Assembly (NCBI GenBank): GCA_963789535.1
Contig: CAWBKU010000004.1
Coordinates: 930,001-994,000, forward strand
Direction of reading: 5' to 3'
Origin: CAVXHQ01 sp963789535
GTDB lineage: Bacteria > Pseudomonadota > Alphaproteobacteria > Rhodobacterales > Rhodobacteraceae
Length of the DNA: 64,000 nucleotides
The position numbers and the translations under genes are program-made. Within the stretch, counting starts at the first letter, position 1; each line of letters starts with the position of its first letter. Of the stretch, positions 9,306 to 18,528 are shown in pieces. The notes beneath the pieces are model-generated. The model ran no database searches and had not been told where the DNA came from. It saw only the letters and a program-made list of their open reading frames with translations.

Positions 9306-10331
9306 ATGCAGTTTCTGGCTTTCCTTCTGCGGCGCGTCCTGTGGTCGTTCTTGGTATTGTTCGGCCTGTCGGTCGTCATCTTTACCATAGCGCGGATCAT
9401 TCCGGGCGACCCCGCGCGCATGGCGATGGGTCCTACGGCGAGTGCCGAACAGGTCGCCGACCTGCAGGAAGCCCTCGGTCTCAACGATGCGATCTCGGTG
9501 CAATACCTGCGCTTCGTCACCGGTCTGGCGCGCGGCGACCTCGGGCGGTCCCTGCTGACCGAACGCCCTGTCGCAGACGATATCTCCAACACCTTTCCTG
9601 CCACCCTCGAACTGGTGATCTGCACCGTTATCCTCGGCTTCGTCTTCGGTGTGCCCCTCGGCGTCGCGGCGGCCCATTGGAAGGACAGGTGGCCCGACAA
9701 CCTCGTCCGGGCACTGGCGATCGGCTCTGCCGTCGTGCCCTCGTTCTTCCTTGCTCTGCTGCTGCAGCTGCTGGCCGGCTATGTCCTTCAGATTTTACCC
9801 ACGACAGGGCGCCTCCCCGCCGGCATGACCTTCGATGCCGACATCACCGGCCTTCTGCTGATCGACAGCCTCTTGCGCGGTCGCCTCGACATCATGTTTG
9901 AGGCCGCGCGCCACCTGCTGTTGCCGGCCATCGCGCTGGCCGCCGCAACGATGGGCCAGATCGCCCGCATCACCCGCGCCTCGATGATCGACGTGAGCCG
10001 TCAGGACTATATCGAGGCGGCGCGCGCCTTTGGCGTGCCCGAACGGCTGCGCCTGTTCAAATACCAGCTGCGCCCCGCCTTCGTGCCGCCGCTGACGATC
10101 ATCGGCCTCGAATTCGCGTCGCTGATCGGCAACGCCTTTGTCGTCGAACTCATCTTTTCGTGGCCCGGCATGGCGAGCTATGGCGTCCGCGCCATCCAGC
10201 AAAAGGACCTGAACGCGATCATGGCGGTCGTCATGGTCTCGGGCATCTTCTTCGTCGTGGTAAACCTGCTGATCGACCTCGCCGTCGGCCTCGTCGATCC
10301 ACGCGTCCGCATCCGGGGGCTGCGGGCATGA
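9306..10331 (+). CDS. Peptide-type ABC transporter permease, DppB-like
   Basis: Inner-membrane subunit of 341 residues. The N-terminus is typical for DppB: a first helix, then FTIARIIPGDPARMAMGP and the GLNDAISVQYLRF block. The EAA loop reads DYIEAARAFGVPERLRLFKYQLRP, and the C-terminus is LVDPRVRIRGLRA. Six helices are expected. The stop overlaps the ATG of the DppC-like gene by 4 nt. It forms the translocation channel with that gene product. Confidence 0.93.
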   Translation: MQFLAFLLRRVLWSFLVLFGLSVVIFTIARIIPGDPARMAMGPTASAEQVADLQEALGLNDAISVQYLRFVTGLARGDLGRSLLTERPVADDISNTFPATLELVICTVILGFVFGVPLGVAAAHWKDRWPDNLVRALAIGSAVVPSFFLALLLQLLAGYVLQILPTTGRLPAGMTFDADITGLLLIDSLLRGRLDIMFEAARHLLLPAIALAAATMGQIARITRASMIDVSRQDYIEAARAFGVPERLRLFKYQLRPAFVPPLTIIGLEFASLIGNAFVVELIFSWPGMASYGVRAIQQKDLNAIMAVVMVSGIFFVVVNLLIDLAVGLVDPRVRIRGLRA

Positions 10332-11236
10332 CCTCCCCGGACAAGGCAGAACCCGACGGCGCGGACCTCAACGTGACAGAACAGCAGGCGCTTAGCAATT
10401 CGTGGCAGACGTGGTATAGGTTTTCGCGCAATCCGACGGCGGTGATCGGCGCGCTGATCGTCGTCGTCTCTATCCTGCTCGCCCTCCTCGCCTCCTACAT
10501 CACGCCCTTCCCCGATCACGTCGGCGCGGTCGTGGATTTCCGCAACCGGCATCAGCCTCCCTCTGGCGTCCACTGGTTCGGCACCGACAACGTCGGGCGG
10601 GACATCTTCACCCGTGTCATCTTCGGCTTGCGGATCTCGCTGATGCTCGCCGCGGTTGTCCTCGGCCTCGCGGTGCCGTTCGGCGTCGTCCTCGGCCTGC
10701 TGGCGGGGTATTTTGGCGGCTGGGTCGAAATCGTCATCATGCGGATCACGGACATCGCGCTGGCGATCCCCCCACTGGTCATGGCGCTGGCCGTCGCCGC
10801 CGTGCTGACGCCGTCGCTGACGAACTCGATGCTGGCCATAGCTCTGCTGTGGTGGACCTGGCACACGCGGCTGATCTACTCGATCACGCGGCAGCTCAGG
10901 TCTCAGGAATTCGTCGAGGCGGCCGAGACGCTCGGCGCATCGAAGGCGCACATCCTGTTTCGCGAGATCCTGCCGAACTGCGTCTCGGCAATCGCCGTGA
11001 AGACCTCACTTGACGCGGGCTTCGTGATCCTGATCGGTTCCGCGCTATCGTTCCTCGGCCTCGGCATCCAGCCGCCCACGCCCGACCTCGGGACCATGGT
11101 CGCCTCTGGCGCATCGTTCCTGCCGGGCTACTGGTGGGAAAGCATCCTGCCTGGCTGTGCCATCCTCTTCGTAGCACTCGGGTTTAACCTGCTCGGCGAC
11201 GGATTGCGCGACCTCTACGACGTAGAGGACGTATGA
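10328..11236 (+). CDS. Peptide-type ABC transporter permease, DppC-like
   Basis: 302 residues. A roughly 40-residue cytoplasmic N-terminus precedes the first helix. The periplasmic loop has HWFGTDNVGRDIFTRVIFG, and the EAA loop FVEAAETLGASKAHILFREI. The C-terminal block is SFLGLGIQPPTPDLGTMVASG, followed by DGLRDLYDVEDV. ATG 10328 overlaps the DppB stop, and its own stop overlaps the next ATPase gene, so the permeases and ATPases are translationally coupled. Confidence 0.93.
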   Translation: MTSPDKAEPDGADLNVTEQQALSNSWQTWYRFSRNPTAVIGALIVVVSILLALLASYITPFPDHVGAVVDFRNRHQPPSGVHWFGTDNVGRDIFTRVIFGLRISLMLAAVVLGLAVPFGVVLGLLAGYFGGWVEIVIMRITDIALAIPPLVMALAVAAVLTPSLTNSMLAIALLWWTWHTRLIYSITRQLRSQEFVEAAETLGASKAHILFREILPNCVSAIAVKTSLDAGFVILIGSALSFLGLGIQPPTPDLGTMVASGASFLPGYWWESILPGCAILFVALGFNLLGDGLRDLYDVEDV

Positions 11237-12055
11237 CCGCACTGTTGTCCGTTCGCGATCTGGACGTTTCGTTCACCACCTACGGACGACGAACGCAGGT
11301 GCTGCATGGTGTCTCGCTCGACGTGCCGACGGGCGCGCAGGTAGCACTCGTGGGTGAGAGCGGATCGGGCAAGTCGGTGACGATGAAGGCGATTATGGGC
11401 CTGCTGCGTCAGCCCCCCGCCTCGATCGAAGGGGGCCAGTATCCACTTCGACGGCAAGGACCTGTTGCAAATGCGCGAACGGGACCGGCTTGCCCTGCGC
11501 GGCACCGCGATGAGTATGGTATTCCAAGACCCGATGTCCTCGCTGAACCCCGTGTTCACAGTGGCGGACCAGCTTACCACGATCCTTAAATACGCCGACC
11601 GGCGGCTGGGGCGGTCACGCGGGCGGCGGGGACGTCTTGCCCGGGTCCACGAGGTCCTCGGTCAGGTCCGGATGCGAGAGCCGGAACGCGTCGCCACCAG
11701 CTTTCCGATCATGCTGTCAGGCGGCATGCGTCAACGGGTGCTGATCGCCATGGCCCTGCTGTCCGAGCCGCGCTTGCTGATCGCGGACGAGCCCGGCACC
11801 GCGCTCGACGTTACGACGCAGGCGCAGATCCTCAAGCTTCTGAAGGACCTCGTGACCGGCGCCGATCTGGCGCTTTTGATGATCACCCACAACCTAGGGG
11901 TGGTGCGCGAGACGAGCGCAACCACCTACGTCATGCGAAAGGGCTACATCGTCGAGCACGGTGCGACGGACGCGATCTTTGCCGCGCCGCAACACGAGTA
12001 TACACGCAGCTTGCTGGCTGCCGTGCCGCGCCTCGCGGGCGGGGCGGCGCCATGA
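11233..12055 (+). pseudogene. Peptide-type ABC ATP-binding protein, DppD-like, frameshifted
   Basis: Starts at ATG 11233, overlapping the DppC stop. The first frame carries Walker A GESGSGKS and runs to about 11435. There an extra C (GGCCAG for GGCAGT context) shifts the frame. Dropping one C restores IEGGSIHFDGKDLLQMRERD and the rest of the ATPase: Q-loop MVFQDPMSSLNPVF, signature LSGGMRQR, Walker B LLIADEP and H-loop MITHNLGVV, ending at 12055. The indel lies in a short C run, so sequencing error is as likely as mutation. All the catalytic motifs are otherwise intact. Confidence 0.85.
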
Positions 12056-12927
12056 GCGTCCCGGCGCTGGAGTTGCGCAATCTGACGAAGACTTTCGCAC
12101 TGCGCGACGGCTTCGGTCGCGGCAAGGGAGAGGTGCGGGCAGTCGACGAAGTGTCGCTCTCGATTGCGCCGGGCGAGATCTACGGCCTGGCAGGTGAGAG
12201 CGGATCGGGCAAGTCCACGATCGCTCGGATGATCATGGGCTTGGCCGCGCCCAGCAGCGGCGACATCCTTCTCGACGGTGCCAGCATCCTCGGCGCTGCG
12301 TCAATGGATCATCGTGCCCGAGTCCAGATGGTGTTCCAGAACCCAGGCGCGTCACTCAACCCGCGCCGCACGGTCGGCCAGTCGATGCGCGTGCCTCTCG
12401 ATGCGCACCTTTACGCGGGCGACCGTCAGGCCCGCACCGGCGAGCTGCTCGATATGGTGCAACTGCCCCGCCATTTCGCCGACCGCTATCCGCACGAACT
12501 CTCCGGCGGTCAGAAACAGCGCGTCGCCATCGGCCGCGCGCTGGCGGTTGAGCCGCGCTTGCTGGTTCTGGACGAGCCGACGAGCGCCCTCGACGTTTCG
12601 GTCCAGGCACGCGTCATCGACCTGCTCGAGGCGCTGGGGCGCGATCTCGGCCTCACCTACCTTTTCATCAGCCACGACCTGAGCCTGATGCGCAATTTCG
12701 CGCGCCGTGTCGGCATCCTCTATCGCGGCAGGATCGTCGAGACCGGGCCGGTGGCCGAGGTCTTTGCCCAGCCCGCGCACGACTACACGCGCCTCCTGCT
12801 CGCCTCGGTTCCCGTCATGTCGGCGGCAGAAGAGGCGCTGCGACCCACCGTGCCGCTCATCGACGGTGAAATGCCAACAGCAGAGCAACTGATCGCCCTG
12901 CGCCAATCGAAAGGACAGACCCCATGA
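12052..12927 (+). CDS. Peptide-type ABC transporter ATP-binding protein, DppF-like
   Basis: 291 residues, intact. Walker A GESGSGKS is near residue 48, the Q-loop is MVFQNPGASLNPRRTVG, the signature LSGGQKQR, Walker B LLVLDEP and the H-loop FISHDLSLM. The C-terminal RIVETGPVAEVFAQPAHDYT segment is typical of the DppF/OppF group. ATG 12052 overlaps the upstream stop. The gene's own TGA overlaps the hydantoinase-like gene at 12924, tying transport directly to catabolism. Confidence 0.93.
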   Translation: MSVPALELRNLTKTFALRDGFGRGKGEVRAVDEVSLSIAPGEIYGLAGESGSGKSTIARMIMGLAAPSSGDILLDGASILGAASMDHRARVQMVFQNPGASLNPRRTVGQSMRVPLDAHLYAGDRQARTGELLDMVQLPRHFADRYPHELSGGQKQRVAIGRALAVEPRLLVLDEPTSALDVSVQARVIDLLEALGRDLGLTYLFISHDLSLMRNFARRVGILYRGRIVETGPVAEVFAQPAHDYTRLLLASVPVMSAAEEALRPTVPLIDGEMPTAEQLIALRQSKGQTP

Positions 12928-14464
12928 TCCGCATCGGCATCGACGTGGGCGGCACCAATACGGACGCAGTCCTGATGGACGGGCAGCGCGTCGTCGCGGG
13001 GGTCAAGGCGCCGACCAGCGGCGACGTGATGACCGGCGTCGTCGCCGCCCTGCGCGCCGTCTTGAAAGAGACGGGGCGCGCGGCGGACACCGTCGACGTA
13101 GTGATGATCGGCACGACGCACTTCACCAACGCCGTCGTGCAGCGCCGCGACCTTGCCCAGACTGCCGCCGTGCGCCTCTGCCTGCCCGCGACGGCCTCGC
13201 TCCCCCCGATGGTGGACTGGCCCGAGGATCTGCGCGCTGAGATCGGCAACGCGTGGTGGCTTGCCCATGGGGGGCACGAGTTCGACGGGCGGATCATCTC
13301 GCCGCTCGACGAGGCGGAACTGGTCGGGATCGCGGCAGCGATCGCCGCTAAGGGTATCAACTCGATCGCGATCACCTCTGTCTTCTCGCCCGTCAGCGCC
13401 GAGTTCGAAAAGCAGGCGGGCGAAATCTTTGCCCGCGAGATGCCAAATGCTCACATCACCTTGTCCTCCGACATCGGGCGCATCGGCCTCCTCGAACGCG
13501 AGAATGCGGCGATCATGAACGCCTGCCTGCGCGACCTGTCTCGCGACGTGGTCGCGGCGTTCCGCGGCGCACTGGCCGACGTCGGTTTCACCGGGCGCTT
13601 TTTTCTCACCCAGAACGACGGCACGCTGATGGATGCCGCCTTTGCCGAGCGGTTCCCGGTGCTGACCTTTGCCTCGGGGCCCACCAACTCGATGCGCGGT
13701 GCGGCGTTCCTGTCGGGCGTCGCTGACGCCATCGTCGTGGACATCGGCGGCACTACTTCGACGTGGGCTCGTTGCAAAAAGGCTTCCCCCGGCAGGCTAC
13801 CATGGCCGTCGACGTCGGCGGCGTGCGCACCAATTTTCGGATGCCGGACGTATTCTCAATCGGCCTCGGGGGCGGGAGCCTTGTGACCGATGACGGCGCC
13901 ACGGTCGGTCCGCGTTCGGTCGGCTACCGGATTGCCACTGAGGCATTGGTCTTCGGCGGCACGACCCTGACCACCACCGACGTCGTCGTGGCCGACGGAG
14001 GCGCCGAACTGGGTGATCCGTCGAAGGTTGCCGGTCTAGACGCCGGCATCGTCCGCGCCGCGCGCGACCGCATCGCTTGGCTGCTCGAGGACTGCGTTGA
14101 GCGCGCCCGGATTTCCGCCGACCCCCTGCCCGTCATCGTCGTCGGCGGCGGCTCGATCCTCGTCGAGGGACCGATCGCGGGGCTGGAACTCATCAAGCCA
14201 GACCATTTCGCCGTCGCCAACGCCGTGGGCGCCGCCATCGCGCAAGTCTCGGGCGAGGTCGACCGTGTCTATGCATTGGCCGAGATGACGCGAGACGCCG
14301 CTCTCAACGACGCCAAGCGCCAGGCGACCGAGGCCGCCATCGCCGCAGGCGCGCGCCCCGACAGCATCGAGATTGTCGACGTCGAGGACGTGCCGCTCGC
14401 CTACCTGCCTGGGAACGCGACCCGCGTCCGGGTCAAGGCGGTGGGAGAGCTCCATGTCGGGTGA
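12924..14464 (+). pseudogene. Hydantoinase/oxoprolinase family protein (HyuA-like), frameshifted
   Basis: N-terminal hydantoinase/oxoprolinase domain from ATG 12924: the phosphate-binding start IRIGIDVGGTNTDAVLMDG, then GTTHFTNAVVQRR and LLERENAAIMNACLRDL. At about 13755-13757 one G is missing in VVDIGGTTS: TCGACG, where TCGGACG gives SDVGSLQKGFP. The second half then reads MAVDVGGVRTNFRMP, GLGGGSLV and IVVGGGSILVEG to TGA 14464. With the G restored the protein is about 514 residues, a normal size. These enzymes open cyclic amides such as 5-oxoproline, hydantoins or N-methylhydantoin, usually with ATP. The two following DUF917 genes overlap it, giving a conserved-looking catabolic trio. Confidence 0.82.
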
Positions 14465-15557
14465 CGGCTACCCCCTGCTCGAGGCGGACCTGTTGCCGCT
14501 TTCTATCGGTGCAGCCCTGCTCGGCACCGGGGGCGGCGGAAACCCTTATGTCGGCATGTTGCGCAGCCGTGAATTGCTGCGCGCGGGTGCCACGGTCGAT
14601 ATTATTCCCCTCAATGCCCTGGCCGACGATGCGCTGGTCGGCGAGGTTGGCGGGATCGGAGCGCCAGTCGTCGGCGTCGAAAAGTTCGAGGAAGGCGCCG
14701 AGTGCCTACGCGCCATGCGGGCCGTCGAGGAGATGACCGGCACCCGGATGTCGGCCCTGATCTGCGCCGAGATCGGCGGGGCCAACTCGATGGAACCCGT
14801 CATCACCGCCGCGCAGGCTGGTCTGCCGGTGCTCGACGGCGACGGCATGGGCCGCGCCTTTCCCGAGGTGCAGATGACCACCTTCTTCATCTATGGCGCG
14901 AAACCGGCCCCCGCCGCCATCGCCGACGACAAGGGAAACGTCGTGGTGTTCCGCGACGTGGTGGACATGTATTGGCTCGAACGGTTCGCGCGCGATACGA
15001 GTGTTGCGATGGGGGCTGCCGCAGGCCTCGCCATCGCGCCGATGCGAGCCGATTTCGTCCGGCGCGTGGCAGTGCCCGGCACCATGACGCAGGCATTGGA
15101 CATCGGCCGCACGGTCATCGAGGCGCGCCGCCAGCGGCGTGACGTCGTCGATTGCATCCTCGCGTCGACAGGCGCCACCCTGTTCTTTACCGGCAAAGTG
15201 ACGGATATCCGCCGCGACCTCGTCGGCGGATTCTCCCGGGGCGAGGCAAAGATCGCAGGTTCGGGCGACTATGCGGGCTGCGACGCGCGCATTGCGATCC
15301 AGAACGAGAACCTCGTGCTGTGGGTGGATGGCGATCCGGTGCTCATGGTTCCCGACCTGATCGTCAACCTCGACCTCGAAACCGGCGAGCCTATCACCAC
15401 CGAGGTGCTGCGCTATGGCCAGCGGATCGCGACCATCGGCCTTCCGGTGCACGACCTGATGAAGACGGAAGCGGCCATGAAGGTCGTCGGCCCCGCCGCC
15501 TTCGGCTATCCCGATCTGACGTTCACGCCCCTTGCATGGCAGGAGAAACGACCATGA
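14454..15557 (+). CDS. DUF917 protein (S-methyl thiohydantoin desulfurase-type)
   Basis: 367 residues. The N-terminal domain contains GAALLGTGGGGNPYVGML and a long conserved stretch around MSALICAEIGGANSMEPV and LPVLDGDGMGRAFPEVQM. These are hallmarks of the family formerly called DUF917, one member of which has been assigned S-methyl thiohydantoin desulfurase activity. The C-terminal domain has the PDLIVNLDLETGEPITTEVLRYGQ block. ATG 14454 lies inside the end of the hydantoinase-like gene. Usually two DUF917 genes accompany a hydantoinase A, as here. The exact substrate is not established by sequence. Confidence 0.88.
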   Translation: MSGDGYPLLEADLLPLSIGAALLGTGGGGNPYVGMLRSRELLRAGATVDIIPLNALADDALVGEVGGIGAPVVGVEKFEEGAECLRAMRAVEEMTGTRMSALICAEIGGANSMEPVITAAQAGLPVLDGDGMGRAFPEVQMTTFFIYGAKPAPAAIADDKGNVVVFRDVVDMYWLERFARDTSVAMGAAAGLAIAPMRADFVRRVAVPGTMTQALDIGRTVIEARRQRRDVVDCILASTGATLFFTGKVTDIRRDLVGGFSRGEAKIAGSGDYAGCDARIAIQNENLVLWVDGDPVLMVPDLIVNLDLETGEPITTEVLRYGQRIATIGLPVHDLMKTEAAMKVVGPAAFGYPDLTFTPLAWQEKRP

Positions 15558-16675
15558 CCGCAGCACCGACGGACATCGCGCCCGACCGCACGATCGGCGC
15601 CGCAGACCTCGACGACATCGCCACGGGCGGCGCCGTCCTTGGCACCGGCGGTGGCGGCGACCCCTATGTGGGCAAGCTGATGGCGCAGGAGGCGATCCGC
15701 CGACATGGGAACGTGCGCCTGATAGACGTCCACAGCCTTGCCGACGATGCGCTGGTCGTGCCGGTCTGCATGATGGGCGCGCCCACGGTGATGACCGAGA
15801 AGCTGCCGCAGGGCGACGAGCTGACCAAGGCGCTCGCCTCGCTCGAGCGGGTGATGGGCCGCAAGGTCGATGCCATCCTATGCGGCGAGGCGGGCGGCGT
15901 GAACTCGACCACGCCTTTCGTCGTCGCGGCCGCAACCGGCCTGCCGCTGGTCGACGGCGACGGCATGGGACGCGCTTTCCCCGAATTGCAGATGGTGACG
16001 TTCACGCTGCACGGCGTCACGGCGACGCCGATGGTGCTCTGCGACGACAAGGGAAATTCCATCGTCCTCGACACCGTCTCGAACCATTGGACCGAGCGCC
16101 TCGCGCGGGTCGCGACGGTCGAGATGGGCGGGTCTGCCCTCCTGGCGTTCTATCCGATGAGCGGCGCGGTAGCGAAGAAGTGCGTCGTCGCGGGCACGCT
16201 GTCTCTCTGTTCGCGCATCGGCCAGACGCTGCGTGCCGCACAACGTGGTCAGGCGGATCCGGTCGCCGCCCTGTCGGACCTGCTGGGGGCCAAGACCCTG
16301 TTTCACGGCCGTGTCGCCGATATCGAGCGCCGCACGGAGGGGGGTTTTGCCCGCGGCACCGCGCGGCTGAACGGCGTCGACACCTTTGCCGGACAGACCC
16401 TGCGGCTCGATTTTCAGAACGAATTCCTGATCGCCGAGAGGGGAGGACAGGTCCTCGCCACCACGCCCGACCTCATCTCGGTGGTCGATGCCGAAACCGG
16501 CATGGCTGTCACGACCGACAGCCTGAAATATGGCCAGCGCCTGGTGACGCTCGCCTGGGCCTGCAATCCCTTGTGGCGCACTCCGGAGGGTATCGCCCTC
16601 GTCGGTCCACGCTACTTCGGCGGGCCGGGCCTGTTCTTGACAGAGGGGATTGTTCCCGACCTGCCGGCCCCCTAG
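15554..16675 (+). CDS. DUF917 protein, second copy (S-methyl thiohydantoin desulfurase-type)
   Basis: 373 residues, starting at an ATG that overlaps the previous stop (ATGA). It shares with its neighbour the motifs GAVLGTGGGGDPYVGKL, ILCGEAGGVNSTTPFVV, LVDGDGMGRAFPELQMV and TPDLISVVDAETGMAVTTDSLKYGQR, so the pair arose by duplication or forms a heteromer. It is the last gene of the second ABC/catabolic operon. No clear terminator was seen in the following 270 bases. Confidence 0.88.
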   Translation: MTAAPTDIAPDRTIGAADLDDIATGGAVLGTGGGGDPYVGKLMAQEAIRRHGNVRLIDVHSLADDALVVPVCMMGAPTVMTEKLPQGDELTKALASLERVMGRKVDAILCGEAGGVNSTTPFVVAAATGLPLVDGDGMGRAFPELQMVTFTLHGVTATPMVLCDDKGNSIVLDTVSNHWTERLARVATVEMGGSALLAFYPMSGAVAKKCVVAGTLSLCSRIGQTLRAAQRGQADPVAALSDLLGAKTLFHGRVADIERRTEGGFARGTARLNGVDTFAGQTLRLDFQNEFLIAERGGQVLATTPDLISVVDAETGMAVTTDSLKYGQRLVTLAWACNPLWRTPEGIALVGPRYFGGPGLFLTEGIVPDLPAP

Positions 16676-16951
16676 CCATCCGGATCACTGTGGACGTATT
16701 TAGGACTTCGATGTTGTCCCGACCTCTGCCATCGACCGATCCTGGATGTCGCGCATTCCTCCTCGCCGGATCGTCTGGCCAGACGTGGTGCGTGTCACAG
16801 GCTCTGACGGCGGATTCTGTTGACCGAAGTGCACCCATGTCTGTAGACGCCTTCTTCGCTAACCTTCAGGCCAGCAGGGTAATACGTGCGGGGTCAGCGC
16901 TTTTTCCTGCAGGGTCGTTGCCGACGCCCTGCCGAGGGATACCGTCCGAGG

Positions 16952-17519
16952 ATGACGATCGCCCGGTTGAAGATCACCCTCGAAGACATCGAGCCCGTCG
17001 TCTCGCGGACGATCGAGGTGCCCGCTGATATCCTTCTCGATCGACTGCACCTCGTCATCCAGGCCGCCATGGGATGGGAGAACTATCATCTCTACGAGTT
17101 CATGGCAGGCCGGGCCCGCTGGGGTCTGCCAGACCCAGACTTCGGCAGCGACGCATTGCCGGCAACTAAGGCCAGTCTCGGCGACATCATCGACGCCGCC
17201 GGAAGCGGCCCGATCCGCTATATCTACGACTTTGGAGATGACTGGGTCCATCTGATCGAGGCCACGATCACAGGCGATCCGACACCCGGCAACATCTATC
17301 CGCGACTGTCGAGATCACCGGCAGATGCCCGCCCGAGGATGTTGGTGGCCTCCCAGGATACGAACACTTCCTCAACGCCATCGGCGATCCGGAGCATCCC
17401 GACACGAAGACCTGATGGAATGGGCGGGCGGGCCGTTCGATCCACATGTTCCCGACGCCGACGAACTTCACCTCGAAGTCTTCAGGCTTGCAAAGAAATG
17501 GAAGTCGCGTCGAACGTGA
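16952..17519 (+). pseudogene. Plasmid pRiA4b ORF-3 family protein, broken by frameshifts
   Basis: Starts MTIARLKITLEDIEPVVSR and keeps the family landmarks AAMGWENYHLYEF and YIYDFGDDWVHLIEA in the first frame. Near 17305-17315 the reading shifts: the continuation TGRCPPEDVGGLPGYEHFL lies in another frame. A second shift near 17395-17410 leads into HEDLMEWAGGPFDP, which ends at 17519. With both corrected the protein would be about 188 residues, the expected size. The family (PF07929, function unknown) is common on plasmids and islands. It marks the start of the mobile region. Confidence 0.75.
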
Positions 17520-17912
17520 GCGGCGTCATCGGACGGATACAGAGCTTCTCGCTACGGTATTAGCGCATACACCGGAAGAGTGGGCACCATGAAGGAATGA
17601 GAGGTCGGAGACGTGGGTGACGGGAGACGTCGATACTCTCGGCCTTCGGCCTCGACAGTCTCCCTTCCTTGTCGCCTGCGGCGCCAAGGAAGATCGTCTG
17701 ACCACTGGAGCGACGGAAGTTATGAGAGCAGGCGCTGCATGCCGGATGATCAGGGAATAGCTTCACATTACCGGCGCCCCTGCGCCGGCAACGATCTTGC
17801 GAAGCTGTGCCCAAGTCCCACTCAGCGCAGCAGGAGACGTCTTGGATCGGTCGCTTCTATCAAGTCTGAAACTCGCGGGACGGGATCATGTCCTGCCAGC
17901 TCGCGTCGGCTC
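17520..17912. other. Non-coding stretch with one strong palindrome
   Basis: No convincing gene. The main feature is a hairpin at 17664-17692, with near-continuous arms of about 13 bp (CTTCCTTG pairing with CAAGGAAG, then CGCC with GGCG) around a 3-nt TGC loop. It is preceded by GGCCTTCGGCC, which can also fold. It could be a repeated extragenic palindrome or a terminator. No T-tract follows it. Confidence 0.4.
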
Positions 17913-18257
17913 TCAACTCCTTCGTAATATAGCCGAAAATGCCGTCCGAAGCAAGCGGCTGACAGTCGAAGATTCGAGAAGGCACCAACTTGAGCCAGTG
18001 GATCCGTCCAAGCTCGGGAATGGGGCACTTCCTGCAACGGCTTGATCTACGGCAGCACGAAGACCGGGCCGCTTCAGGGGATCACCACCGCCGGACTGAA
18101 CGTCCTCGTGGATGGGGTGAAGGATCGCGCCGCGACGATTGGCGTAGGCTTGGACGGCGTCCGTCTGCTCTTCCATGCTCGAGCCTTCATAGGCTTGCTT
18201 CTTGGACGACACACGGATGTAGGCAACGAACTCAAAAGGTGCAGGGCGTCTGGGCAT
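17913..18257 (-). pseudogene. Serine recombinase (resolvase/invertase family), truncated and degenerate
   Basis: From ATG 18257, behind a good AGGAG, the protein reads FVAYIRVSSKKQAYEGSSM, the resolvase N-terminus with the catalytic Ser in YIRVSS. EEQTDAVQAYANRRG and KRPGLRAAVDQAVAG follow. After about residue 70 the similarity fades and the frame ends at 17913, so the rest of the catalytic domain and the DNA-binding domain are missing. It is a relic of a transposon or integrative-element recombinase. Confidence 0.65.
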
Positions 18258-18447
18258 GTGCAGGCTCCTAGCTGTCTGATGGGGGGACAAAGTGATGTGT
18301 TCATGCCGGCCGGGGCATGGTCGTTTAGATCTAATGAATGCTGGTGGTTGGTGCTGGTCGGGGGTGTGGCGGATGGCTCGTGTATCTTGTGCCATCCGGT
18401 AGGGGATCCACCCGGGTTCGGACGGATCTGTCGTTCATCCCGGTTTT

Positions 18448-18519
18448 GGTCGGACGTCTCGGACAGGCGGGTTGGATTGCCTGATCCGAGCCGTGGTTCC
18501 TTGTCCGAGCTGTCCGACC
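18448..18519. repeat. 18-bp imperfect inverted repeat between DUF927 and recombinase genes
   Basis: Arm 18448-18465 and the reverse complement of 18502-18519 match at 16 of 18 positions. Each arm itself holds two copies of TCGGAC. The repeat lies 10 nt beyond the stop of the DUF927 gene and about 190 nt upstream of the truncated recombinase start. It could be a recombination (res-like) site, a protein-binding site or a long-loop terminator. No T-tract is present. Confidence 0.45.
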
Positions 18520-18528
18520 GATTTCGGG

